A DNA stretch of 64,000 nucleotides from Halomonas sp. 328 (GCF_015645095.1 NZ_JADOTW010000010.1:62001-126000); one strand, 5' to 3'. Shown: positions 24,407 to 35,108, counted from the first letter of the stretch. The notes: generated by a model not told the origin, from the letters alone. Numbers and translations: made by a program.

Positions 24407-25464
24407 GGGCGCGACCTCATCGCCAGACCACAGGCCGTGAGCATGGCGGGCGCGTCACTGGCCAGGGTGTGGATATCGATGCGCGAATTGACCTTCATGC
24501 GCAGGAAAGGGTTGGCGACCACCACCTCCATGCCACTATCCGCCGCCAGGCGCTCCTGCAGGCCAGGAATGACGCAGGAGCCACCCGCCAGCACCAGGCG
24601 CTTGACCTCCTCCCGGCGTCCGGCGGTGTAGTAGAGTTGCAGGGAGCGCCCCACCTGCTGGACCAGGGTCTCGACGAAGGGCTCCAGCACGCTGCTCTGG
24701 TAGTCCTCGGGCAGGCCCCCGCGCTTCTTGGCCAGCCCCGCCTCCTCGACGCTCAGACCGTAGCGATTGACGATCTCGTCGGTCAGCTGGCGCCCCCCGA
24801 AGACGGTGTCCCGGCTATAGGTGATACGCCCCCCCTTCAAGACATGGAAGGCGTTCATGGTGGCCCCCACATCGACCAGGGCCACGCTGCCGCGACTGTC
24901 CTCCTCCCGGGGCAACTGGTGGCTCACCTCGGTGAAGGCCCGCTCCATGGCGAAGGTCTCCACGTCCACCGCCGCCGGCGTCAGGCCCGCCTGCAGCAGC
25001 GCCTCGGTGAGCTGGCTGACGTCCTGCTGACGGCAGGCCACCAGCAATACCTCCTGCTGGTCGCCGTAGCGGGCATGGGTTCCCAGGCGCTGGAAGTCGA
25101 AGGCGACCTCGCTGAACGGAAAGGGAATATGCTTGTCGGACTCGATCTGGATCCGCGCTTCGATCTCGTCGTCATTGAGCGAGGCGGGCAACGAGAGGGT
25201 CTTGGTGATGGCGGCACTGGCCGGCACCGCCGCACTGGTGAGCCGGGTGGTCGGCCGAGCCAGTTCCACGGCACGCTGTAGCGCCTCGACCACCGCCGAC
25301 ATGTTGCGGATGCGGCGCTCGACCACGGCCCCCTCGCGTAGCGGGCAGACGGCATAGCTCTCCACCCGGAAACCGCCCTGCGCCGCCTTGAGCTCGATCA
25401 GCTTGACGGTGGCCGAGGTGATATCGACACCGATCAGCCCCTTGGCTTGTCTGCTAAGTTGCAC
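24403..25464 (-). CDS. pilM: Type IV pilus assembly ATPase-like protein PilM
   Basis: Actin-like cytoplasmic protein that binds PilN and connects the pilus motors to the alignment complex. The 353 residues contain the nucleotide-binding elements of the FtsA/actin fold: GVDITSATVKLIELKA near the N-terminus, VALVDVGATMNAFHVL in the middle and LVLAGGSCVIPGLQERL towards the end. It heads the pilM-N-O-P-Q-aroK-aroB operon, divergent from mrcA, as in Pseudomonas. Confidence 0.97.
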   Translation of the reverse strand: MQLSRQAKGLIGVDITSATVKLIELKAAQGGFRVESYAVCPLREGAVVERRIRNMSAVVEALQRAVELARPTTRLTSAAVPASAAITKTLSLPASLNDDEIEARIQIESDKHIPFPFSEVAFDFQRLGTHARYGDQQEVLLVACRQQDVSQLTEALLQAGLTPAAVDVETFAMERAFTEVSHQLPREEDSRGSVALVDVGATMNAFHVLKGGRITYSRDTVFGGRQLTDEIVNRYGLSVEEAGLAKKRGGLPEDYQSSVLEPFVETLVQQVGRSLQLYYTAGRREEVKRLVLAGGSCVIPGLQERLAADSGMEVVVANPFLRMKVNSRIDIHTLASDAPAMLTACGLAMRSRP

Positions 25465-25712
25465 CTAGGTCGCCCCCTGCTCGTTCCAAGCGTTGCCGTT
25501 GCGACATGGCTCCGGTTTATCGTTATCTCCCGGCGCCCCGGTTGCGTAATCTCAGGTTACATCCATTTGCGTTTCATCACACAATAGCATGATCCTTGCC
25601 CCTTCAACGCTGGTGACCCCCTGCAACGGCCCATATAATGGCTACCCTCAAGGATAGCCCCGCCTTATCGTCGCACCGCCACCGCTTATCACGCGCTTAT
25701 CACGGGTATCTC

Positions 25713-28238
25713 ATGAAGTTTTTCAAACGCCTTATCGCCTCTCTCGTGTGGCTGACGCTCTCGCTGGCCGCCGCCGGCCTGCTGGCCGTGGCCGGCGCCG
25801 CCCTCTACTTCACCCCCGGCCTGCCCGACGTCCGCCAGCTCCAGGACTTCGAACTCCAGGCGCCTTTGCGCATCTTTACCCGCGACGGCAAGCTGATCGG
25901 CGAGTTCGGCGAGGAGCGACGCATCGCCGTCGACTACGACGAGATCCCCGAGCCGTTGATCCAGGCCCTGCTGGCCGCCGAGGACGCCAATTTCTTCGAG
26001 CACCCCGGCGTCGATCCCCGAGGCCTGGCCCGCGCCGCCCTGGAGCTCGCCTCCAGCGGTGGCGACATCCAGTCGGGGGGCTCCACCATCACCATGCAGG
26101 TGGCGCGTAACTACCTGCTGACCCTGGATCGCACCTTCACCCGCAAGATCCGCGAGATCCTGCTGGCCCTGCAGATGGAGCAAGTGCTGACCAAGGAGGA
26201 GATCCTCGAGCTCTACGTCAACAAGATCTTCCTGGGGCATCGCGCCTATGGCATCGCCGCCGCCGCCGAGACCTACTACGATCGCCCCCTGAACGAGCTC
26301 AGCCTGGCCGAGATGGCGATGATCGCCGGCCTGCCCAAGGCGCCTTCCGCCTTCAACCCCCTGGCCAATCCGGAGCGCTCGCTGATCCGCCGCAACTGGA
26401 TCCTCTACCGCATGCGCCAGCTGGGCTACATCGACCAGGGCGCCTACGAGGAGGCCGTGGCCGCCCCCATTACCGCCCGTCGCTTCGCCACCCAGGTCGA
26501 GGTGGAGGCGGATTACATGGCCGAGATGGCGCGCCAGTTCGCCGTGGAACGCTACGGCGACGACGCCTATACCGGGGGCTATCGTATCTACACCACCCTG
26601 GACAGCGAACTGCAGCCCCAGGCCCGGGATGCCCTGAGCCGCGGCCTGATCGACTACGACACCCGCCACGGCTGGCGCGGTCCGGAGGAGACCGAGATTC
26701 CCGCCGGCCTGGTGGAAGCCCAGGAGCGCACCGAGCGCCGCGGCCTGGAAGAGGAACTGGCCGAATCTCCCGAGATCATGGCCACCGCCCGCCGCGCCGC
26801 GGCCAGCAGCCAGACCGTGGTGGAGGGCATCGAGGGCGACGTCAGCAACTGGCTCAATGTGCTCGAGCGCACCCCCCGCTTCGGCCCCCTCTATCCGGCC
26901 ATCGTGGTCTCCGCCGAGGGGCGCGAGATGCAGGTACTGACCCGCGGTGGCGAACTGGTGACCCTGGACTGGGAAGGCCTGCGCTGGGCGCGCCGCTACC
27001 GCACCGCCCACTGGCGCGAGGGCGAACCGAGCTCCGCCGCCGAGATCGCCTCGCCCGGCTCACTGGTACGCATCCTGCAACGCGAGGACGGCAGCTGGCG
27101 CCTCTCCCAGCGCCCGGATGCCGAGGGCTCCATCGTGGTTCTGGAGCCCGATACCGGCGCCATCCTGGCGCTACAGGGCGGGTTCAGTTTCGCCGCCAGC
27201 AAGTTCAACCGCGCCACCCAGGCCCAGCGCCAGTCGGGCTCCATCTTCAAGCCCTTCGTCTTCCTGGCGGCCATCGAGGCCGGCGAGATCACCACCGCCT
27301 CGGTGATCAATGATGCCCCGGTGGTGATGCCGGATGCGGGCACCACCTGGCGGCCGGTCAACTCCAGCGGCGACTTCCGCGGCCCCATGCGGGTTCGCAG
27401 CGCCCTGGCCCTGTCTCGCAACCTGGTCACCATCCGCGTGCTGCAGCGCCTGGGGCTCGACAACACCATCGACTTCCTGGGACGCTTCGGCTTCGATGAG
27501 GCGCGCCTGCCCCACGGGCTCTCCCTGGCCCTGGGCAGCGCCAGCCTGACCCCCCTGGAGATGACCCACGCCTACGCCACCCTGGCCAACGGCGGCTACG
27601 GCATCCAGCCCTGGTTTATCGAGCGGGTCACCCGCGGCACCGACGAGGAGCTGGTGGATGAAGCCACCCCCCGCGTGGTCTGCCGGGACTGCCTGCCCGG
27701 CACCCAGGAAGTGGAGATCGATGGGCGGCGCTACCCGGTGGCCCCTCGAGTCGTCGACGCCTCCGCCGCCTACCTGGTCACCGACATGCTGCGCGACGTG
27801 ATCGAATCCGGCACCGGCCGTGCGGCCCTCGAGCTGGGCCGCGGCGATATCGTCGGCAAGACCGGCACCACCAACGACCAGCGCGATGCCTGGTTCGCCG
27901 GCTACAACGCCGACCTGGCGGTCTCGGTATGGATCGGCAAGGACAACAACGAGACCACCGGCGAGTACGGCGGTCGCGCCGCCCTGCCGGTGTGGATCGA
28001 CTTCATGGGCCAGGCCCTGAATGGCCGCCCCGAAGCGTCTCAGGAACGTCCCGCCAGCGTGGTCAGCGCCCGCATCGATCCGCAGACCGGTCGGCGCCTG
28101 CGCGACGGCCAGCCCGGCGGCATCAGCGAGCTCTTCCATGTCGACCACCTGCCGGAGTTCGAGCCCCACAGCGTGGGCCGCGACCTGGAGCAGCACAGCG
28201 GCGCCCAGGGCACCGGCTCCTTCGAGTCGATCTTCTAA
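25713..28238 (+). CDS. mrcA: Penicillin-binding protein 1A (bifunctional peptidoglycan synthase)
   Basis: Polymerises and cross-links peptidoglycan in the periplasm. The 841 residues have an N-terminal membrane anchor (about 8-33), a glycosyltransferase domain with catalytic E90 in EDANFFEHPGVDPRG plus GGSTITMQVARN and RKIREILLALQMEQ, an OB-like insert, and the transpeptidase domain with S510-I-F-K513 and K716-T-G. I chose the ATG at 25713 (MKFFKRLIASLVW), which starts the anchor; an in-frame start 75 bp upstream adds a tail without homology. It is divergent from pilM, as in pseudomonads. Confidence 0.97.
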   Translation: MKFFKRLIASLVWLTLSLAAAGLLAVAGAALYFTPGLPDVRQLQDFELQAPLRIFTRDGKLIGEFGEERRIAVDYDEIPEPLIQALLAAEDANFFEHPGVDPRGLARAALELASSGGDIQSGGSTITMQVARNYLLTLDRTFTRKIREILLALQMEQVLTKEEILELYVNKIFLGHRAYGIAAAAETYYDRPLNELSLAEMAMIAGLPKAPSAFNPLANPERSLIRRNWILYRMRQLGYIDQGAYEEAVAAPITARRFATQVEVEADYMAEMARQFAVERYGDDAYTGGYRIYTTLDSELQPQARDALSRGLIDYDTRHGWRGPEETEIPAGLVEAQERTERRGLEEELAESPEIMATARRAAASSQTVVEGIEGDVSNWLNVLERTPRFGPLYPAIVVSAEGREMQVLTRGGELVTLDWEGLRWARRYRTAHWREGEPSSAAEIASPGSLVRILQREDGSWRLSQRPDAEGSIVVLEPDTGAILALQGGFSFAASKFNRATQAQRQSGSIFKPFVFLAAIEAGEITTASVINDAPVVMPDAGTTWRPVNSSGDFRGPMRVRSALALSRNLVTIRVLQRLGLDNTIDFLGRFGFDEARLPHGLSLALGSASLTPLEMTHAYATLANGGYGIQPWFIERVTRGTDEELVDEATPRVVCRDCLPGTQEVEIDGRRYPVAPRVVDASAAYLVTDMLRDVIESGTGRAALELGRGDIVGKTGTTNDQRDAWFAGYNADLAVSVWIGKDNNETTGEYGGRAALPVWIDFMGQALNGRPEASQERPASVVSARIDPQTGRRLRDGQPGGISELFHVDHLPEFEPHSVGRDLEQHSGAQGTGSFESIF

Positions 28239-28278
28239 GCGCCCGCCCGGCGCGATGCGCCGGGACCATCCGCAACAC

Positions 28279-28316
28279 ATGAAAAGGCCCGCCTCCCGAG
28301 AGGCGGGCCTTTTCAT
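28279..28316 (+). terminator. Terminator after mrcA
   Basis: A perfect 17-bp stem, ATGAAAAGGCCCGCCTC with its complement around a CCGA loop. Because the arm ends are A/T rich on both sides it can work in either direction. It lies 40 bp after mrcA. Confidence 0.9.
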
Positions 28317-28327
28317 TCCCGGACAGC

Positions 28328-28352
28328 AAAAACGCCGGCCACGAGGCCGGCG
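28328..28352 (-). terminator. Terminator after the malic enzyme gene
   Basis: On the minus strand, stem CGCCGGCC/GGCCGGCG with loop TCGT is followed by a U-run, 26 bp after the malic enzyme stop. With the previous hairpin it isolates two convergent genes. Confidence 0.85.
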
Positions 28353-28377
28353 CTTGCTTGCCGTTATCGAGGGCGGC

Positions 28378-29646
28378 TTAGTTGCCGTAGACATCCTCGA
28401 TACGGGTCAGCGGATAGTGGGCCGGGTAGGGCTTGCGCGCCACCCCGGAATCCACCGCCGCCTGGGCCACCGCCGCGGAGACGCGGTCCAGCAGGCGAGC
28501 ATCCATCGGCTTGGGAATGATGTACTCGGGACCGAAGCTCATCTCTTCCACTTCGTAGGCGGCCTTGACCTCCGCCGGCACCGGCTCGCGGGCCAGGTCC
28601 TTGATGGCATGCACCGCGGCGACCTTCATCTCTTCGTTGATGGCGGTAGCACGCACGTCCAGGGCTCCGCGGAAGATGAAGGGGAAGCCCAGCACATTGT
28701 TGACCTGGTTGGGGAAGTCGGAGCGACCGGTGGCCATGATGACGTCATCGCGGGCCGCCTTGGCCACCTCCGGGTGGATCTCCGGGTCCGGGTTGGAGCA
28801 GGCGAAGACCACCGGGTTGGCGGCCATCGTCTTGAGCTGCTCGGCGGAGAGCAGGTTGGGGCCGGAGAGACCGACGAACACATCGGCGCCGTCGATGGCG
28901 TCGTCCAGGGTGCGACGCTCGGTCTCGGTGGCGAACATCGCCTTGTACTGGTTGAGGTCTTCACGGCCGCTATGGATCACGCCCTTGCGATCCAGCATGA
29001 AGATGTTCTCGGCCTTGGCACCGCAGGAGACCAGCAGCTTCATGCAGGCGATGGCGGCGGCACCGGCGCCGAGGCAGACGATCCGCGCCTCGTCGATCTT
29101 CTTGCCGGCGATCTCCAGGGCGTTGATCATGCCCGCCGCGGTGACGATGGCAGTGCCGTGCTGGTCATCGTGGAAGACCGGGATACTGCAGCGCTCGATC
29201 AGGGCACGCTCGATCTCGAAGCACTCCGGCGCCTTGATGTCTTCCAGGTTGATGCCGCCCCAGGTGTCGGCGATACGCGCCACGGTATCGATAAAGGCTT
29301 GCGGGCTCTCGGCATTGACCTCGACATCCACGGAGTTGATACCGGCGAAGCACTTGAACAGCACGCCCTTGCCTTCCATGACCGGCTTGCTGGCCAGCGG
29401 GCCCAGGTTACCCAGGCCGAGGATGGCGGAGCCATCGGAGATCACCGCGACCAGGTTGCCCTTGCCGGTGTAACGGTAGGCATTCTCCGGATCCTTGGCG
29501 ATTTCGCGGCAGGGCTCGGCGACACCCGGGCTGTAGGCCAGGGCCAGATCCTTGGCAGTCGCGGTGGGCTTGGTCAGCTCCACGGAGAGCTTGCCGGGGA
29601 TCGGCTGTGAGTGATAGTCCAGTGCCGCTTTTCTCGGGTCAGTCAT
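28378..29646 (-). CDS. maeB: NADP-dependent malic enzyme, short form without phosphotransacetylase domain
   Basis: Oxidative decarboxylation of malate to pyruvate with NADP. At 422 residues it lacks the ~330-residue phosphotransacetylase-like C-terminus of the enteric MaeB. Seen are the substrate-site YSPGVAEPC, the catalytic/metal region FHDDQHGTAIV, the dinucleotide fold IVCLGAGAAAIAC, and FACSNPDPEI. The same short form lies next to rpmE-priA in pseudomonads, as here. It is a single gene with its own terminator. Preference for NADP over NAD is inferred from the family. Confidence 0.93.
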   Translation of the reverse strand: MTDPRKAALDYHSQPIPGKLSVELTKPTATAKDLALAYSPGVAEPCREIAKDPENAYRYTGKGNLVAVISDGSAILGLGNLGPLASKPVMEGKGVLFKCFAGINSVDVEVNAESPQAFIDTVARIADTWGGINLEDIKAPECFEIERALIERCSIPVFHDDQHGTAIVTAAGMINALEIAGKKIDEARIVCLGAGAAAIACMKLLVSCGAKAENIFMLDRKGVIHSGREDLNQYKAMFATETERRTLDDAIDGADVFVGLSGPNLLSAEQLKTMAANPVVFACSNPDPEIHPEVAKAARDDVIMATGRSDFPNQVNNVLGFPFIFRGALDVRATAINEEMKVAAVHAIKDLAREPVPAEVKAAYEVEEMSFGPEYIIPKPMDARLLDRVSAAVAQAAVDSGVARKPYPAHYPLTRIEDVYGN

Positions 29647-29853
29647 GGGTGGTGTCCAGTCGTAGCAGAGTACATAGGTGTCGCGCCAGAATATAGAAAA
29701 ACACCCAACCTCACAACTTGTGCCAAGTTACTGTCATTCAAGACTTTTAGTCGCTTGTTTGAAGGCATTTCCAAATATTTATCCGAACTTATGACTGACA
29801 ATCCAGGCATAACAAAGAGCTTATTACAGCCCCAACCCCTTGGCAGAAGACAT

Positions 29854-29887
29854 AAAAAAACCCGCCCGGCGAGGCCGGGCGGGTTTT
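29854..29887 (-). terminator. Terminator after rpmE
   Basis: Stem CCCGCCCGGC/GCCGGGCGGG with a GAG loop, flanked by A7 on the left and T5 on the right, so it is strong on the minus strand after rpmE and possible on the plus strand. The 275 bp between malic enzyme and rpmE hold nothing else I can name. Confidence 0.88.
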
Positions 29888-29921
29888 TCGATATCGCCCA
29901 GGGGCGATGGCGAGCAGCGTT

Positions 29922-30134
29922 TTAGCGACGAATCGCGGCACCGAAGCGCTTGTTGAAGCGCTCGACGCGGCCACCGGTGGTCGCCTGCTTCTGCTTGCCG
30001 GTGTAGAAGGGGTGGCACTGGGAGCAGACGTCCAGGGACATCTCCTGATTGGAGGTGGTGCCGATTTCGAAGGTGGCGCCGCAGGAGCAGGAGACGCTGA
30101 CCTTCTTGTATTCGGGATGGATACCTTGTTTCAT
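29922..30134 (-). CDS. rpmE: Ribosomal protein bL31, zinc-binding form
   Basis: Bridges the two ribosomal subunits. The 70 residues ([20 protein letters not shown]...) carry C16, C18, C37 and C40, the CxC/CxxC zinc ligands of the C+ form, so this is the zinc-replete paralogue rather than the zinc-free RpmE2. It is divergent from priA and ends in a strong terminator. Confidence 0.97.
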   Translation of the reverse strand: MKQGIHPEYKKVSVSCSCGATFEIGTTSNQEMSLDVCSQCHPFYTGKQKQATTGGRVERFNKRFGAAIRR

Positions 30135-30290
30135 CGTGAAGCCTCATGGAGCGGTATGCCGCCACCTGATCTCTTGCCAGGCACCGCATACGGGTTTTGG
30201 GTGCGTTAAGATGACGCCGCGCCCACCGGTAACCATGACGCATGGCGCCATGAAGGCGCGCATTCTAGCAGAGACGATGCCGGAGGCCAA

Positions 30291-32522
30291 TTGCCCAGTT
30301 CCTCGCCCACGACGATCCTCGGGGTCGCCGTCCCCTCCCCGCTGCGCCGCCTGTTCGACTACCGCGCCATTGCCCCTCCGCCGGGGGGCTGGCGGCCGGG
30401 GCTGCGAGTGCGGGTCCCCTTCGGGCGCCGCGAGGTGGTGGGCATCGTCATCGAATGCCGCGACCATAGCGAGGTACCGGCGGCCAGCCTCAAGCCGATC
30501 GCCGGCTGGCTCGACGACACCCCCTTGCCACAGGACTGGCTATGGCTGTGCCGCTTCACCGCCCGCTACTACCAGCATAGCCTGGGCGACACCCTGACCC
30601 ACGCCCTCCCCGGCCTGCTGCGCCAGGGGCGCCCCCTGGAGGCCCGCACCCGGGAGACCTGGCGCCTGACCCCCGACGGCCAGGCCCTTCCGGAGGAGGC
30701 CCTGGCCCGGGCGCCCCGCCAGGCGGCCCTGCTGGCCATGCTGCGCCAGCATCCCCGGGGGCTTGGCACCCCGGCCATCGGCGCCCAGGGGTTTACCCGG
30801 GCCCAGCTGCAGGCGCTCGCCGCCAAGGGGCTGATCCATGCCGACCGGGAGCCGCTGATCGAGGCTCCCTTGCCCAGCGCCGATCGCCTGCTGGCGGAGC
30901 CGGCGCTGACCCTCAACGGCGAGCAGGCCCAGGTGCTGGGCCGGCTTCACGAGGGACTGGAGCGTTTCTCCCCCGCCCTGCTCCACGGCGTCACCGGCAG
31001 CGGCAAGACCGAGGTCTACCTGCAACTGATCGAGGCGGTGGTGGCCCGTGGCCGCCAGGCCCTGGTGCTGGTGCCGGAGATCGGCCTGACGCCCCAGACC
31101 CTGGCGCGCTTTCGCAAACGCTTCCGGGTGCCGGTGGTGGCCCTGCACTCGGGGCTCGCCGACGGCGAGCGCCTCGACGCCTGGCTGGCGGCGCTGCAGG
31201 GCCGGGCCCCCATCGTCATCGGCACCCGCTCGGCGATCTTCACCCCCCTGGCGCGCCCCGGGGTGATCATCGTCGACGAGGAGCACGACGGCTCCCTCAA
31301 GCAGCAGGATGGCCTGCGCTACCACGCCCGGGACCTGGCGGTGGCCCGGGCCCACCACCATGGCATCCCGGTGCTGCTGGGCAGCGCCACCCCCTCCCTG
31401 GAGAGCCTGGCCCAGGCCCAGTCGGGGCGTTACCAGCACCTGCGCCTGACCCGCCGCGCCAGCCGCCATGCCCCGGCCCGCCTGGAGCTGATCGATACCC
31501 GCGGCCGCCCCCGGCGCGGCGGCCTGATTCCACCGGTGATCGAGGCGATTCGCCAGACCCTGGCGGCGGGACACCAGGTGCTGGTCTTCATCAATCGCCG
31601 CGGTTTCGCCCCCACCCTGGCCTGCGAAGCCTGCGGCTGGCTGGCCGAATGCCACCACTGCGATGCCCGCCTGACCCTGCATCGCCAGCCCCATCAACTG
31701 GTCTGCCACCATTGCGACCACCAGCAACCGCTCCCGGATGCCTGCCCCCAGTGCGGCAGCGCCGATCTTCGCCCCCTGGGCACCGGCACCGAGCGTAGCG
31801 AGGAGAGCCTCACCGGCCTGTTCCCCGAGGTGCCCACCTACCGCATCGACCGGGACAGCACCCGCCGCAAGGAGGCCTTCGAATCGCTGCTGAACGAAGT
31901 GCGCCGGGGCGACCCGGCGATCCTGGTGGGCACCCAGATGCTGGCCAAGGGCCACCACCTGCCCCATGTCACCCTGGTGGTGGTGGTCAATGCCGATGCC
32001 GGCCTCTATGCCAGCGACTTCCGCGCCATGGAACAGAGCGCCCAGTTGCTGGAGCAGGTGGCCGGACGCGCCGGGCGCGCCGAGCACCCCGGCCGGGTGC
32101 TGGTGCAGACCCAGCATAGCGACGACCCTCAGCTCGGCCTGCTCGCCTCCCGGGGCTATGACGCCCTGGCCGAACAACTGCTGGCCGAGCGCCGCGCCGC
32201 CGCCCTGCCCCCCTATCGCTTCCTGGCCCTGCTGCGCCTGGAGGCTCCCCGGGAAGAGGCCGTTCAGGCCCTGGCCAACCAGGCCGCCGAGGCCCTGCGC
32301 GCCTGGCTCGCCGACCAGGCCCCGGAACTCCACTGCCTGGGCCCGGTGCCGGCCCCCATGGAGCGCCGCCAGGGCCGCTACCATATGCAGGTCATGCTCA
32401 GCGCCGAGCGCCGCAGCCGCCTGCACGAGGCCGGTGCCTGGCTGATCGGCTGGCTGGAGCAGTGCCGAGAGGCGCGTCGGGTGCGCTGGTCCCTGGATAT
32501 CGACCCCCAGACGCTTAGTTAA
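30291..32522 (+). CDS. priA: Primosomal replication helicase PriA
   Basis: 3'-to-5' helicase that reloads the replisome at collapsed forks. The 743 residues contain an N-terminal DNA-binding domain (PSPLRRLFDYRAIAPPPGGW), Walker A GVTGSGKTEVY, DEEH box VDEEHDGSLKQQ, the zinc-binding cysteines (CEACGWLAECHHCDARL, CHHCDHQQPLPDACPQCG) and the C-terminal helicase lobe GTQMLAKGHHLPHVTLVVV. I see no in-frame ATG at the right place; TTG at 30291 follows GGAGG closely and gives family-like length, so a TTG start is likely. Confidence 0.96.
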   Translation: MPSSSPTTILGVAVPSPLRRLFDYRAIAPPPGGWRPGLRVRVPFGRREVVGIVIECRDHSEVPAASLKPIAGWLDDTPLPQDWLWLCRFTARYYQHSLGDTLTHALPGLLRQGRPLEARTRETWRLTPDGQALPEEALARAPRQAALLAMLRQHPRGLGTPAIGAQGFTRAQLQALAAKGLIHADREPLIEAPLPSADRLLAEPALTLNGEQAQVLGRLHEGLERFSPALLHGVTGSGKTEVYLQLIEAVVARGRQALVLVPEIGLTPQTLARFRKRFRVPVVALHSGLADGERLDAWLAALQGRAPIVIGTRSAIFTPLARPGVIIVDEEHDGSLKQQDGLRYHARDLAVARAHHHGIPVLLGSATPSLESLAQAQSGRYQHLRLTRRASRHAPARLELIDTRGRPRRGGLIPPVIEAIRQTLAAGHQVLVFINRRGFAPTLACEACGWLAECHHCDARLTLHRQPHQLVCHHCDHQQPLPDACPQCGSADLRPLGTGTERSEESLTGLFPEVPTYRIDRDSTRRKEAFESLLNEVRRGDPAILVGTQMLAKGHHLPHVTLVVVVNADAGLYASDFRAMEQSAQLLEQVAGRAGRAEHPGRVLVQTQHSDDPQLGLLASRGYDALAEQLLAERRAAALPPYRFLALLRLEAPREEAVQALANQAAEALRAWLADQAPELHCLGPVPAPMERRQGRYHMQVMLSAERRSRLHEAGAWLIGWLEQCREARRVRWSLDIDPQTLS

Positions 32523-32618
32523 GGCGGCCTCGTTTCCGACCCCCTCTCGCTTTCGATCCCCGCCGTGGCGAGTTACATTGGCGACCTCTTTTGGTTACCG
32601 ACACTGGCGAGACAGCCC

Positions 32619-33167
32619 ATGGCCCTCAAGTCCACCATCTGCAAGGCCCAGATCCAGTTGGCCGATATGGATCGTCACCACTATGACGACCTCTCCCTGA
32701 CCCTGGCCCAGCACCCCTCGGAGACCGACCAGCGACTGATGGTGCGCCTGCTGGCCTATGCCCTGAATGCCGGCGAGGGCCTCGCCTTCACCCGTGGCCT
32801 GAGCACCGACGACGAGCCGGAGCTGTGGCGCAAGGACCTGACCGGCGCCATCGAGCTGTGGATCGAACTCGGCCTGCCCGATGAGGACCGCCTGCGCAAG
32901 GCCTGCCAGCGCTCGCGCCAGGTGATCCTCTACGCTTATGGCGAAGAGGGCGCCGTACGCCCCTGGTGGGACAAGCTCCAGCACCGCCTGAGCCGCTTCG
33001 ACAACCTGGTCGTCTGGCGCCTGCCGGCGGAGCAGACCCGCGAACTGGCCGAGCTGGCGGATCGCTCCATCGACCTGCAGTGCAATGTCCAGGAAGGCCA
33101 GGTGATGCTGAGCGACGCCCGGCGCACCGTGATCCTCGATCCCGAGCCACTGCTGGGTATCGAGTAA
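32619..33167 (+). CDS. yaeQ: YaeQ family protein
   Basis: 182 residues, recognised as YaeQ from MALKSTICKAQIQLADMDRH and ARHPSETDQR-type text (AQHPSETDQRLMVRLLAYAL), then WIELGLPDEDRLRKACQRS and NLVVWRLP. The family has a PD-(D/E)XK nuclease-like fold but no settled function; it has been linked to suppression of rfaH defects in enteric bacteria. It stands 96 bp after priA on the same strand. The start at 32619 is supported by the conserved N-terminus rather than by a strong ribosome-binding site. Confidence 0.9.
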   Translation: MALKSTICKAQIQLADMDRHHYDDLSLTLAQHPSETDQRLMVRLLAYALNAGEGLAFTRGLSTDDEPELWRKDLTGAIELWIELGLPDEDRLRKACQRSRQVILYAYGEEGAVRPWWDKLQHRLSRFDNLVVWRLPAEQTRELAELADRSIDLQCNVQEGQVMLSDARRTVILDPEPLLGIE

Positions 33168-33330
33168 TCGCCTCCCCCAGCGCCCCTCAGCAACGACAAC
33201 TGCGATAGCCTTCTATCGGGCCGGCGAGGCTTTAAAGCCGCGGCCCGATTGCCGATAATAGGCCCCTTTGCCACGATTTCACTCGCCCCGGTCGCTGCCC
33301 AGCGACGGGGGACACAGGACATGCCGACCC

Positions 33331-35016
33331 ATGAAAGAGACCATTATTGCGCTGCTCGACGAGGCACTGGCCACCCTCAAGCAGCAGGGCGTGCTGCCCA
33401 CGGAAGCGTCCCCCACCATCAAGGTCGACCCCACCAAGGACAAGGCCCACGGCGACTACGCCACCAACCTGGCGCTGATGCTGGCCAAGCCGGCGGGCAA
33501 GAAGCCCCGCGACCTGGCCGAAGCCCTGGTCGCCGCCCTGCCCGAGAGTGCCGCGGTGAGCAAGACCGAGATCGCCGGCCCCGGCTTTATCAACTTCTTC
33601 GCCGCCACCGACGCCGTGGCCCAGGTGGTCGCCCGGGTGCTGGAGAGCGGTGATGCCTATGGCCGCAGCCTCGCCGGCCAGGGGCAGAAGGTGCAGGTGG
33701 AGTTCGTCTCCGCCAACCCCACCGGCCCCCTGCATGTGGGCCATGGCCGCGGTGCCGCCATCGGCGACTCCCTGTGCCGTCTGCTGGAAGCGGTGGGCCA
33801 TGACGTGACCCGCGAGTTCTACTATAACGACGCCGGTGCCCAGATCAGCAACCTGGCCCGCTCCGTGCAGGCCCGCGTCAAGGGCCTCGGCCCCGAGGAC
33901 GCCGGCTGGCCGGAGGACGGCTATCGGGGCGACTACATCCAGGACGTGGCCACCAGCTACCTGGCCGGCGAGACCGTCCACGCCGACGACCGCCATGTCA
34001 CTGCCAAGGGCGACCCGGAGGATCTCGACGCCATCCGCGAATTCGCCGTGGCCTACCTGCGCCGCGAGCAGGACCTCGACCTCAAGGCCTTCGGCGTCGA
34101 GTTCGACGTCTACTTCCTGGAATCCTCCCTCTACGAGGAGGGCAAGGTCGAGGCCACCGTGGAACGGCTGATCGACAAGGGCCATACCTACGAAGAGGAC
34201 GGCGCCCTGTGGCTGCGCACCACCGATTTCGGCGACGACAAGGATCGGGTGATGCGCAAGCAGGACGGCGGCTACACCTACTTCCTGCCGGACGTGGCCT
34301 ACCACCTGGACAAGTGGCAGCGCGGCTTCGCCCGGGTGATCAACGAGCAGGGCGCCGACCACCACTCCACCGTGACCCGGGTACGCGCCGGCCTGCAGGC
34401 CCTGGATGCCGGCATTCCTGAGGGCTGGCCCGACTATGTGCTGCACCAGATGGTGCTGGTGACCCGCTCCGGGGTCGAGGTCAAGCTCTCCAAGCGCGCC
34501 GGCAGCTACGTCACCCTGCGTGACCTGATCGACGAGGTGGGCCGCGACGCCACCCGCTACTTCCTGGCGGCGCGCCGGGCCGACTCCCAGCTCACCTTCG
34601 ATATCGACCTGGCCCGCTCCCAGTCCAACGACAACCCGGTCTACTACGTGCAGTACGCCCATGCCCGGGTATGCAGCGTGTTGCGCCGGCTCGAGGGCGA
34701 GGGACTGACCTTCGATCACGACCTGGCCCTGGCCAGCCTGGCGTCCCTCACCGAGGACCAGGAGAAGGCGCTGATGAACCGCCTGGCCCGCTACCCCGAG
34801 GTGGTGGCCCACGCCGCGGCCTCCCGGGAACCCCAGCAGGTGGCCCAGTACCTGCAGGACCTGGCGGCGGATTTCCACACCTGCTACAACGCGGTCAAGG
34901 TGATGGTGGAAGACGACGCCCTGCGCAATGCGCGCCTGGCGCTGGGCCTGGCCACTCGCCAGGTGATTCGCAACGGCCTGGACCTCCTCGGTGTCGGCGC
35001 CCCCGAGGAAATGTAA
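33331..35016 (+). CDS. argS: Arginine-tRNA ligase
   Basis: Class I synthetase charging tRNA-Arg. The 561 residues show the N-terminal Add-1 domain, the HIGH-type motif in [18 protein letters not shown], a KMSKS-like KLSKRAG (ArgRS commonly lacks the canonical form), and the anticodon-binding C-terminus ending [13 protein letters not shown] chose the ATG at 33331 ([13 protein letters not shown]); the frame extends 21 codons further without homology. The priA-argS-SPOR-hslVU order matches Pseudomonas. Confidence 0.97.
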   Translation: MKETIIALLDEALATLKQQGVLPTEASPTIKVDPTKDKAHGDYATNLALMLAKPAGKKPRDLAEALVAALPESAAVSKTEIAGPGFINFFAATDAVAQVVARVLESGDAYGRSLAGQGQKVQVEFVSANPTGPLHVGHGRGAAIGDSLCRLLEAVGHDVTREFYYNDAGAQISNLARSVQARVKGLGPEDAGWPEDGYRGDYIQDVATSYLAGETVHADDRHVTAKGDPEDLDAIREFAVAYLRREQDLDLKAFGVEFDVYFLESSLYEEGKVEATVERLIDKGHTYEEDGALWLRTTDFGDDKDRVMRKQDGGYTYFLPDVAYHLDKWQRGFARVINEQGADHHSTVTRVRAGLQALDAGIPEGWPDYVLHQMVLVTRSGVEVKLSKRAGSYVTLRDLIDEVGRDATRYFLAARRADSQLTFDIDLARSQSNDNPVYYVQYAHARVCSVLRRLEGEGLTFDHDLALASLASLTEDQEKALMNRLARYPEVVAHAAASREPQQVAQYLQDLAADFHTCYNAVKVMVEDDALRNARLALGLATRQVIRNGLDLLGVGAPEEM

Positions 35017-35108
35017 CGGCGCTACCGGGCCCGGCCTCGACGGATATGTCGGGCCGGCGCCCAGGATAGCCCCCGCCGCCCCAGAAGCGATGTAAGGAGA
35101 CGTCATTC